From contig NZ_CP036426.1 of assembly GCF_007752535.1 (NCBI RefSeq), forward strand, positions 1,364,001 to 1,428,000: 64,000 nt of DNA. The letters run 5' to 3'. The position numbers were made by a program, and so were the translations under genes. Numbering within the stretch: position 1 is the first letter of the stretch; each line of letters starts with the position of its first letter. The DNA is from Tautonia plasticadhaerens. Lineage in GTDB: Bacteria; Planctomycetota; Planctomycetia; Isosphaerales; Isosphaeraceae. The notes below the pieces were generated by a model. The model saw only the letters and a list, made by a program, of their open reading frames with translations, searched no databases and was not told the origin of the DNA. This document shows positions 36,926 to 45,246 of this stretch, one piece after another.

Positions 36926-38320
36926 ATGCGAATGATTTGCCGCCTGATCATCGTGGCGCTGCCCCTCATCCTGCAGCCCTCCGCGTCTCTGGGAGCGGAG
37001 GGGCGACTCGACATCGTCGTCTTCCTCGCCGACGACCTCAGCCTGGTCGACTGCTCTCCCTTCGGCGGCGAGGACATCCGCACGCCGAACATGGAGCGGC
37101 TCGCCGCCGAAGGGATCACGTTCACTCGGGCGTTCGTCAGCTCCCCGAGCTGCGCCCCGAGCCGGGCCTCGTTGCTGACCGGGCTCGACCCGATGCGAAA
37201 CGGGGCCATGCTCAATCACAGCCGACCACGGCCCGAGCTGCAGACCTGGCCGGACTTTTTCCGCGCCCTCGGATACGAGACCGTCGCCATCGGCAAGACG
37301 GCCCACTACGCCCAGGTCACCGACTACGGCTTCGACTACACCAGCCACTATCGATACCACGAGGACGACTGCGTCGCCGCGGCCCTCTCCTGGCTCGAGG
37401 ATCGCAATACCGAACCGGGGCGTCGTCCTCTCTGCCTGATCGTCGGCACCAACTGGCCCCACGTCCCCTGGCCGGTCGAGACGCCCTATTCCCTGGGCGA
37501 AATGACGATCCCCCCCGTCCACCTCGACCTCCCCGCCACCCGACAGGCTCGGGCCCGGTACGCGGCGGCCGTCTCCCGGGCGGATCGAGATCTCGGGCTC
37601 ATCTACGATTCGGCGAGTCGTCACCTCGGCCCCGAGACCCTTTTCCTGTTCACCAGCGACCACGGCGCCCAATTCCCCTTCGGCAAGTGGAATCTCTATG
37701 ACTACGGCGTCCGGACCCCCCTCATCGTCGCCTGGCCCGGTCGGGTCGAGCCGGGCTCGAGGACCGAGGCGATGGTCGGCTGGATCGACCTCCTCCCCAC
37801 TCTGCTCGACGCCGCCGGTGGCTCTCCCCCCGCCGACCTGAGCGGCCGGTCATTCCTCGAGGTTCTCCTCGGCACTCGAGACGAACACCGGGACCACATC
37901 TTCCTCACCCACAGCGGTGACGGGACGATGAATCGGTACCCGATGCGGTCCGTCCGGACGGGGAGATGGAAATACATCCGAAATCTCGACCCCGATTCCG
38001 AGCATCACACCCACATCGACCAGGGCGGCGGTGATCGGATTGGCAACCTGGACTGGGAGGCATGGGAGCAGGCCGCGAAGGTCGACCCCGCCGCCGAGGC
38101 GATCGTCGGCCGCTACCACCGCCGGCCCCCCGAGGAGTTGTACGACCTGGAGGCCGACCCCTGGGAGCAGCGGAATCTCGCCGAGGAGACCGCCCTCGCC
38201 GGGATCCTGGATTCGCTCCGGGCCGATCTCGATGCCTGGATGGCCGACCAGGGAGATGAAGGACTCGCCACCGAGCGTTCGATCCAGAGTGTCGGCGCAC
38301 GGGGGAGGGCCGCTCGATGA
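36926..38320 (+). CDS. Sulfatase (N-sulfoglucosamine sulfohydrolase-like)
   Basis: The 464-residue protein has a signal peptide (MRMICRLIIVALPLILQPSA) and the sulfatase signature with Cys76 in SCAPSR, the residue matured to formylglycine. Calcium ligands are in FLADDLS and TSDHG; other family parts are GKTAHY, VGTNWPH, TPLIVAWPG and RTGRWKYI. Its overall plan is close to heparan N-sulfatase-like (SGSH-type) enzymes of planctomycetes, which desulfate polysaccharides outside the cell. The start is preceded by GGAGG. The stop overlaps the next sulfatase start (ATGA at 38317-38320), so the two are translated together. Confidence 0.92.
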   Translation: MRMICRLIIVALPLILQPSASLGAEGRLDIVVFLADDLSLVDCSPFGGEDIRTPNMERLAAEGITFTRAFVSSPSCAPSRASLLTGLDPMRNGAMLNHSRPRPELQTWPDFFRALGYETVAIGKTAHYAQVTDYGFDYTSHYRYHEDDCVAAALSWLEDRNTEPGRRPLCLIVGTNWPHVPWPVETPYSLGEMTIPPVHLDLPATRQARARYAAAVSRADRDLGLIYDSASRHLGPETLFLFTSDHGAQFPFGKWNLYDYGVRTPLIVAWPGRVEPGSRTEAMVGWIDLLPTLLDAAGGSPPADLSGRSFLEVLLGTRDEHRDHIFLTHSGDGTMNRYPMRSVRTGRWKYIRNLDPDSEHHTHIDQGGGDRIGNLDWEAWEQAAKVDPAAEAIVGRYHRRPPEELYDLEADPWEQRNLAEETALAGILDSLRADLDAWMADQGDEGLATERSIQSVGARGRAAR

Positions 38321-39657
38321 TCGTCCCCATCTTGGCCTGTTGGACCCTGGCCTGGCTCCCCCCGACGGATCAGCCCGACGTGATCGTCGTCCTCGCCGAT
38401 GACCTCGGCCCGGGGGACCTCTCCGGGTTCGGCGGCACGGGGTTCAACACCCCGAACCTCGACCGGATGGCGGAGGAGGGGATCCGGTTCCGCCGCTATT
38501 ACGCGGCCTCGCCGATCTGCTCCCCGTCGCGTTGCGGGATCCTCACCGGCCAGTACCCCGGGCGCTGGCGGATCACGAGCTTCCTCCAGACCCGGGCCGG
38601 GAACCGGGCCTGCGAGCAGGCGGATTACCTCGACCCCGAGGCCCCCTCGCTCCCCCGAATCCTCCGAGCTGCCGGGTACGCGACCGCCCATGTCGGCAAG
38701 TGGCACCTGGGAGGCGGCAGGGACGTGGACGACCCCCCGCCCTTCTCGAGCTACGGCTACGATCTCGGCCTGGGCACGTGGGAGAGCCCCTCGCCGCACC
38801 CGGACCTCACGGCAAGGGACTGGATCTGGTCGGCCATCGACCCGGTGAAGCGATGGGACCGGACCTCGTGGATGGTCGACCAGACCCTCCAGTTCCTGGG
38901 GGACCACCCCGACCGCCCTTGCTTCGTCAACCTCTGGCTCGATGACCCCCACACCCCCTGGGTCCCCTCCGTCGATGACCAGCGAATTCGGCCCGGAGGC
39001 CGGGCCTCCGGAAAGGGAGACACGCCCGAACGGCTCCGGGGCGTGATGGCCGAGTTGGACCGTCAGGTCGGTCGACTGCTCGACGCCCTCCGCGCTCGGG
39101 AGTCGTCGCGGCCCGTGCTTGTCCTGTTCCTGTCCGACAACGGCCCCCTGCCGACGTTCGAGCGCAGCAGGACCGTCGGGCTCCTGGGCAGCAAGCTCAG
39201 CCTCTTCGAGGGGGGAATCCGCGTCCCGATGATCGCCTGGGGGCCGGGCTTCATCCCGGCCGGCCGGACCAATGAGGACACCGTCCTGTCCGCGATCGAC
39301 CTCCTCCCGACCTTGTGCCGGCTTTGCGGTGCCGAACTCCCGCCGGGATTCGAACCCGACGGCGAGGACCTCAGTCCCGCACTCCGGGGAGAACTCCCCC
39401 ATCGGTCCCTCCCGATCTTCTGGGAGTATGGCCGGAACGACGAATCTTTCGCCTATCCGAGGGGAGAACACCGCTCCCCCGACCTCGCCGTGCTCGACGG
39501 AGGATGGAAGCTGCTGATCGACGACGACGGCAGCCGGCCACTCCTGTACGACCTCCTGCTGGACCCGACCGAGTCGAGGGACCTCGGCCCCGCCGAACCG
39601 GAGATCCGGGACCGACTCTCCGAGATGGTCCTGGACTGGAGGAGGTCGCTCCCCTGA
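38317..39657 (+). CDS. Sulfatase (arylsulfatase-like)
   Basis: The 446-residue protein is a second, different formylglycine sulfatase with Cys68 in CSPSRCG and calcium ligands in VLADDLGPG and FLSDNGP. GKWHLGG, DDPHTPW and VPMIAWGPG are further conserved parts. A short N-terminal hydrophobic stretch (VPILACWTLAWL) is the likely signal. It shares an ATGA overlap with the preceding sulfatase. The different specificity loops suggest that the two enzymes act on different sulfate esters of one polysaccharide. No sulfatase-maturing enzyme is in the window. Confidence 0.92.
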   Translation: MIVPILACWTLAWLPPTDQPDVIVVLADDLGPGDLSGFGGTGFNTPNLDRMAEEGIRFRRYYAASPICSPSRCGILTGQYPGRWRITSFLQTRAGNRACEQADYLDPEAPSLPRILRAAGYATAHVGKWHLGGGRDVDDPPPFSSYGYDLGLGTWESPSPHPDLTARDWIWSAIDPVKRWDRTSWMVDQTLQFLGDHPDRPCFVNLWLDDPHTPWVPSVDDQRIRPGGRASGKGDTPERLRGVMAELDRQVGRLLDALRARESSRPVLVLFLSDNGPLPTFERSRTVGLLGSKLSLFEGGIRVPMIAWGPGFIPAGRTNEDTVLSAIDLLPTLCRLCGAELPPGFEPDGEDLSPALRGELPHRSLPIFWEYGRNDESFAYPRGEHRSPDLAVLDGGWKLLIDDDGSRPLLYDLLLDPTESRDLGPAEPEIRDRLSEMVLDWRRSLP

Positions 39658-39681
39658 TCCGCCCTCCGGGCGGATCAGGGG
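39651..39681. terminator. Strong stem-loop between sulfatase and peroxidase genes
   Basis: A perfect 14-base-pair stem pairs 39651-39664 with 39668-39681 around a three-base loop. The sulfatase stop codon (39655-39657) lies inside the left arm. It sits between convergent genes and may work in both directions, though no U-tract is present. Confidence 0.6.
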
Positions 39682-39721
39682 AACAACAACACCGGCGCGA
39701 TCGGAGGTCGGATCGACCCGG

Positions 39722-41449
39722 TCAGAAGCCCGGTTCCCCGATTAGACGGAGGACGTGTTCCATCCTCGCTCCCCGAAACAGGTCGATCTCGGCCGGCTGG
39801 TAATGGTCCCGGCTGGAATACCGATACGGGTCCCCCGCGAGGATGCCCCCGAGTGATCGCTGCACGACGTATGAGCCGACACGGCCCAGGTGGCCGAGGG
39901 GCTCGGCCTCGTGGAGGATGTATTCGAACAAGTCCGTGTCGCCGTCCGCCTCGGGGTCGTAGGGCCGACCCTCGATCAGGGCCAGGACTTCCTCGCCCGA
40001 GGGGAGCCGCTGTTCCCTCCCCCTCATGAGATTCGTCTCGATCAGGTCGAGCCTCAGGACGCCGTCGACCACGGTCCCCGATCCGATGTTCGGCGAGTCC
40101 CCGCCGATCAGGTGGCCGGCCTCGGGATCGGTCGGCGAGAGCGGGATGAACAGGGTCCGCATGGTCTCGGAGACCTTCGCGTCGAAGGCCGCCGCCGGCT
40201 GGGCGTCCGGGCCGAAGAGCAATCGCAACGGCACCCCTTCGGTCGACCTCAGGCGGTCGTCGACCGGGGCCATGGTCGTGCCCGAGTCGTCCACGACGAT
40301 CTGGTTCGGCACCAGCGTGTGCCCGAGACGCCAGACCGCCCCCGAGAACTCGACCGGCATGTTCGCGATCGGCGGGCCGGAGTCGTCCAGCGGGGCACCC
40401 ACGATCAGCGGGGCCAACTGATTGGAGACGATCCCCTGGTAGACGCCGATCACCAGGTCACGCACGCGTCCGAACAGAATTTCCTTCTGCCAATCGGTCA
40501 GGTCTCCCGGGTCGGCATCCCCCAGGTGGGCCGTCATCAGGGTGTTGTGGAATTTCTGGAAGGCCAGGTGGATCCGGGCGATCTGCCCGTTGTCGTCGTT
40601 GCGCTCGTCGCCGATCACCGCGACGCCCCGGCCGTCCCGGAGAACGTCCTCCCCGCCCTCTCCCAGCAGGAAGGACAACCCGTCAGGCGAATAGAACCGA
40701 GGATCGCGCGCCGGGCCGCCCCCATAGACCGAATCCAGGTCGAGCGCCGGGGTCCTCCTGTTCACCGGCGAGTCCGGCTCGCCCGGCCCCTGGCCGACGA
40801 CATCGAGCAGGGTCACATCGTGATCGACGAACTGGCCGAGGAAGACGATCCCCAGCGGGATGGAAGGGGACATCGCCGGGTCGGCCGGATCCTCGGCCAT
40901 GATCTCGGAGAGTTGCCGGGGATCCGTCCTGGAGCCGGGGTCGGCCATCGAGGGCGAGACGAGGCGCTCGAAGGGTTGGTTCCCGGGGGTCGGGCTGCCG
41001 AGGAACGGGCGGTGTTCGGGGCCTCCGGGCATGCCGACGATCGTCATCGGCCTCATGCCAAAAGGCCGGCGGAGGACCAGATTGAAGTCCATCCGGTCGG
41101 CGCCCATCCCCGACTCGACTTGCATGGTGAATTGCCCATCGCGGCCCGACCTGGCGTATTGGTCATATCGGCCGTCCAGGTCCGAATCCATCCCGACCAC
41201 CATGTGCGGGATTGTCCGACCGACGACGACGACGCCCTCCATGGGGGCGATCCCGTCCCGGGGGTCGCCCAGGCTCGTCCTCGGCGACAGCGAGACGTCG
41301 ATCGGCGCCAGGCGGCCTCGGGTCTGGACCATGGGTACGTCGATCCCGGGCATGGGCGCGAGCAGCTCGCGCGGCTCGAACGCCTCCAGGGTCGGCCGCC
41401 TCCGTGATCGACGACGCGGTTCCCTGCCGGAGTGATGATGTTCATTCAC
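39722..41449 (-). CDS. Secreted animal-type haem peroxidase with LEPR-XLL-like N-terminus
   Basis: The protein (about 575 residues from the GTG at 41449) has the planctomycete export-type region LEAFEPRELL at residues 21-30, after a basic stretch RRRSRRR. The peroxidase domain follows: GQFVDHD with the distal His210, a calcium/haem region DERNDDNGQIARIHLAFQKFHN, and the proximal His377 in WRLGHTLVPN. Animal-type peroxidases oxidise substrates with hydrogen peroxide through haem; the extracellular substrate here is unknown. The open frame runs to an ATG at 41515, but GTG at 41449 has AAGGA upstream and starts at the basic region. It converges on the sulfatases. Confidence 0.85.
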   Translation of the reverse strand: MNEHHHSGREPRRRSRRRPTLEAFEPRELLAPMPGIDVPMVQTRGRLAPIDVSLSPRTSLGDPRDGIAPMEGVVVVGRTIPHMVVGMDSDLDGRYDQYARSGRDGQFTMQVESGMGADRMDFNLVLRRPFGMRPMTIVGMPGGPEHRPFLGSPTPGNQPFERLVSPSMADPGSRTDPRQLSEIMAEDPADPAMSPSIPLGIVFLGQFVDHDVTLLDVVGQGPGEPDSPVNRRTPALDLDSVYGGGPARDPRFYSPDGLSFLLGEGGEDVLRDGRGVAVIGDERNDDNGQIARIHLAFQKFHNTLMTAHLGDADPGDLTDWQKEILFGRVRDLVIGVYQGIVSNQLAPLIVGAPLDDSGPPIANMPVEFSGAVWRLGHTLVPNQIVVDDSGTTMAPVDDRLRSTEGVPLRLLFGPDAQPAAAFDAKVSETMRTLFIPLSPTDPEAGHLIGGDSPNIGSGTVVDGVLRLDLIETNLMRGREQRLPSGEEVLALIEGRPYDPEADGDTDLFEYILHEAEPLGHLGRVGSYVVQRSLGGILAGDPYRYSSRDHYQPAEIDLFRGARMEHVLRLIGEPGF

Positions 41450-41712
41450 GTGGAGATTCCTTGTCCCGGTCTCGGGACCGGGGGCATGTCGACCGATCAT
41501 TGCGGTCGATTTCAACGAGGTCTGGAGGGTGGCGCGGTGCGAATCTGGGGGGGAGCGGCTTGGGGAATTCTCCGCTCAAGTGGCCGCAGGGGACCTCGTC
41601 CGGCCACATTTCGATAGAGTTTACACGATGACATCTGGCCACGGTGGCAGATGCAAGGTTTTCCCCGGGGTGTTGCCGGAAGTCGACATCACGATCGGTG
41701 AAGATGGCATTG

Positions 41713-42537
41713 TTATTTTGGGGTGCTCGTCCGTGCGCGGTCCATTTCTCGCTTGAAATGGCCGGGGGACCATCGACCCATGAACCAATCGAACGGCCTG
41801 GGGAGCAGCCGATGAGCCTCGACGACCCAGCGAGCCGACCTCCCGGGGAAATGGAACGTCGACCGCCGATCGAGCCCTCGGACGATCGACTTCGCGACCC
41901 GGGCGGTCGGCTCGGCGAGGGGAGCCCGGCGGGGAGCATCCCCGGGCCGTTCCCCCAGGGCGACGGCGTGGAACTCGCTCTCCGTCCGATTCGGGCAACT
42001 CGCCCAGACTCGCACACCCGAGCCCCGGAGCTCGTAGCTGAGGCTCTGGACCAGACCATTGACCGCATGCTTGCTCGACGCATATGCAGCCGAGTAGGGC
42101 AGACCGACGAACCCGAGGACCGAGGACACGAACAGTACCTGGCCGCTTCCCCTTGCCCTCATCGGCCCGATCGCCCGCCGGGCCAGGTCCATCGGGGCGA
42201 TGAGGTTGACCTCGACGATCGCCCTGAGGGTCTCGGCGGTCTCCTCCTCGAAGGCTCCGTAATGGCCGATTCCGGCATTATTCACCAGAAGGTCCGGCCC
42301 GCCCTGGAAGGCGACCATCGATCGGCCCCAGAGGTGTGCGCGGAACCCTTCGTCCGCCAGGTCCCCCGGCTCGATGAGGACCATCCCCGGTGGGAGTTCG
42401 GCCCGGAGCGATTCCAGGCGATCCTCTCGCCTCGCCGTCGCCAGGACGGTCAGGCTCCGGTCCAGGACCAGTCGCCGGACCAATTCCCGGCCGATGCCGG
42501 CCGATGCCCCCGTGACGAGGGCCGTCTTGAGTGTCAT
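41713..42537 (-). CDS. Short-chain dehydrogenase/reductase
   Basis: The 274-residue SDR enzyme has the dinucleotide-binding TGASAGIG at residues 9-16, NNAG at 86-89, the catalytic Ser near 138-139 (VSSVLGF), and YASSK with Tyr152 and Lys156. Such enzymes reduce carbonyls or oxidise alcohols with NAD(P). Its C-terminal tail ([14 protein letters not shown]) is longer than usual and may reach a membrane or a substrate. The start at 42537 is chosen because the upstream frame is not protein-like. It is divergent from ilvB. Confidence 0.88.
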   Translation of the reverse strand: MTLKTALVTGASAGIGRELVRRLVLDRSLTVLATARREDRLESLRAELPPGMVLIEPGDLADEGFRAHLWGRSMVAFQGGPDLLVNNAGIGHYGAFEEETAETLRAIVEVNLIAPMDLARRAIGPMRARGSGQVLFVSSVLGFVGLPYSAAYASSKHAVNGLVQSLSYELRGSGVRVWASCPNRTESEFHAVALGERPGDAPRRAPLAEPTARVAKSIVRGLDRRSTFHFPGRSARWVVEAHRLLPRPFDWFMGRWSPGHFKREMDRARTSTPK

Positions 42538-42830
42538 CTTCGCCGTCCTCGATGCTCGGCCGGTGGGGGCGGGGCCTCGTGACACCTCGCGGCATGCTAC
42601 CAGGACGGGGGGCTCACCCCCCGGCGAATCCACCGAACCAAGGGACGACGGGGCGTGTCCGGCTCGCCGGGCCGGGGCCCGTCGCGAAGCCGGATCGCCA
42701 CCTCGATGGTTGTGCTCCGGGCGCTCGATTTCGTAGGATGATGCGTTCACCATACGCCGTCGAAGACCGGCCCTCGCCCCCGGGCCGATCCGGATCATCG
42801 ACCTTGACTTGTGACCAGACGAGGCACGCC

Positions 42831-44599
42831 GTGGCCACGATCACCGAGACCGAGCCGCAGACCCGACAGAATCCGATGACCGGGGCCGAGGCCCTGGTCG
42901 AGTCGCTCTCCCGGCACGGCGTCAAGGTCGTCTTCGCCTACCCCGGCGGCGCCAGCATGCCGATGCACCAGGCGTTGACGCGCTACCGGGACACCATCCG
43001 CACGATCCTCCCCCGCCACGAGCAGGGCGGGATTTTTGCGGCCGAAGGATACGCCCGGGTCACCGGCGAGCCAGGCGTGGTCATGGCCACCTCAGGCCCC
43101 GGCGCGCTGAACCTGGTCACCGGCCTGGCCGACGCCAAGATGGACAGCCTCCCCCTGGTCGCCATCACCGGCCAGGTCCCCTCCGGCGTGATCGGGACCG
43201 ACGCGTTCCAGGAGACGCCGATGGTCGAGGTCAGCCGGGCGATCACCAAGCATCACTACCTCGTCCAGTCGGCCCGTGACATCCCCCGGATCGTCAAGGA
43301 GGCCTTCCATATCGCGAAGACCGGCCGGCCCGGTCCGGTGCTCATCGACGTGCCGAAGGACATCCAGAACACCGTCATCCGCGACCCCGACTTCGACCCT
43401 CCGATGAATCTGCCCGGTTACCACCTCCCCCCCCCCCCGATGCGGGGCGGCTCCGGGAGGTCGTCCAGGCGATCCGGGCCAGTCGCAAGCCGATCATCTA
43501 CTGCGGCGGGGGCGTCATCGCCTCCGGGGCCGCGGAGGAGCTCCGCGAGTTCGCCGCCAAGGCCGGCATCCCGGTGGCGATGACCCTGCAAGGGCTTGGG
43601 TCGGTCCCCAGTGACCATTACCTGTCGCTCGGCATGCTCGGCATGCACGGCACCGTCTACTCCAACTACGCGATCAACGAGGCCGACCTCCTGCTGGCGT
43701 TCGGCGTCCGGTTCGACGATCGGGTCACCGGGAAGCTCTCCGAATTCGCCAAGCATGGCCAGATCGTCCATATCGACATCGACGCGTCGGAAATCAATAA
43801 GAACAAGTTCGCCCACATCCCCGTCCACGCCAACGTCAAGGAGGCCTTGGCCGCCCTGACGCCGATCGTCGAGCCCGGCGATTGGAGGGACTGGCACCGT
43901 CAGGTCGACGCATGGCGTGCCGCCGACCCGATGACCTACCCCGACCGCGATGATGCGATCCTCCCCCAACATGTCATCGACGAGTTCTCCAAGCTCACCG
44001 ACGGCGAATTCCTCATGTCCACCGGCGTCGGCCAGCACCAGATGTGGGCCGCCCAGTGGACTCGGTTCAAGCACCCGAGGAGTTGGGTCACGTCCGGCGG
44101 CCTGGGCTCGATGGGATTCGGGCTGCCCGCCGCGATGGGCATGCAAGCCGCTTTCCCCGACAAGCTGGTGGTCGACATTGACGGCGACGGCTCCTTCGTC
44201 ATGAACATCCAGGAATTGGCCACCGTCCATTGCGAGAAGCTGCCGGTGAAGGTGATCGTGCTGAACAACCAGCACTTGGGGATGGTGGTCCAGTGGGAGG
44301 ACCGCTTCTTCGCCGGCAATCGAGCCCACACCTACCTCGGTCCCATCGACCACCCCGAGGCCGTCGGCAAGGGGGCGGGCGAGCTCCCCGAGATCACCTA
44401 CCCCGACCTCGTCACGGTGGCTCGGGGATTCGGCGTCGCCGCCCGTCAGGTCCGCCGCAAGGCGGAACTGGTCGATGCCCTCAAGGAGATGATCGCCCAA
44501 CCCGGCCCCTTCGTCCTCGACGTGCTCGTGCCCTACCAGGAGCACGTCCTGCCGATGATCCCGGCGGGCGCGACGGTCAAGGAAATCATCAAGAATTGA
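42831..44599 (+). CDS. ilvB: Acetolactate synthase large subunit, reading frame broken at a 12-C tract
   Basis: IlvB joins two pyruvates (or pyruvate and 2-oxobutyrate) with thiamine diphosphate in branched-chain amino acid synthesis. The first part (GTG 42831 onward) has the TPP-activating Glu64 in [23 protein letters not shown] and [14 protein letters not shown]. The second part, in another frame, has [14 protein letters not shown], then [23 protein letters not shown] and [12 protein letters not shown]. The two frames are joined at 12 consecutive C bases (43427-43438). Restoring one extra C, or removing two, gives one protein of about 589 residues with the conserved order. This may be a sequencing error, a true mutation, or slippage. 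An ilvN regulatory subunit is not next to it. Confidence 0.9.
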
Positions 44600-45246
44600 A
44601 GCATCGCCGGCCCGGTCGATGACCACCAGCAGCGGCCCGCCCGACGGTCGGTGCTGGTGGGCCTTGATCGGGCCTACGCGACGGCCATCCGCCTCGTCGC
44701 GGATCAGCCCGAGGCGTGCACGTCGGCCGTCGAGGTCGTGCCGGACGCAAGGCCTCGTGAGCAGGCCTGCGAGGTCCGGGGAGCGGGATCGGTACGGTCC
44801 CCATCCGAGGGCCGACGCCCCGGGACCGGGAGTCCAGCCGGAGAGAGCCCGTCGGGCCTTCCGGGCGGCGGCCCCGCGTCGCTCGGAGGGCGATTGAGAT
44901 CCGGCCGAATACCCGACGAAGTCGGTTCGAATTCGCCGGCTCTTCCGCATGTTAGGGTTAAGTGACCGGTGCGTGCCGCCCGGGCCGGTCGGGACGAGAG
45001 GGGTCGAATCCTCGCGGCCCCGACATTGGGGCGGCTTACGCCGGTGAGGCCTGCTTGTCTGAACCGGCCCATCCGGGCGACGCCCGGGCCCCCCTCCAGA
45101 GGTGTCCGTGTCTCGGGACGGACCCAAACCGAGGGATGCTCCGCACTCGCTCGACCTCCGTCTGCGCGCGACGACGGCCGGCGTCGGAGGTGATCCCCCG
45201 GCGACGGCCGTCGCCAGCCCTGGGCCAACCGATGGGGACCCGCCCC
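44600..45246. other. Convergent intergenic region without a supported gene
   Basis: These 647 bases lie between the ends of ilvB (plus) and the NtrC-like gene (minus). ORFs here are not protein-like. A small hairpin pairs 45104-45109 with 45118-45123. The least GC-rich part is near 44945-44965. An ilvN gene, sometimes found here, is absent. Confidence 0.5.

Noticed and set aside
44924-44937. tRNA-like GGTTCGAATTCGCC
   Set aside because: The bases around it do not make a T-arm stem, and no acceptor or anticodon stem is present.
43418-45127. A 569-codon minus-strand open frame
   Set aside because: Antisense to the second half of ilvB, which has conserved TPP motifs.
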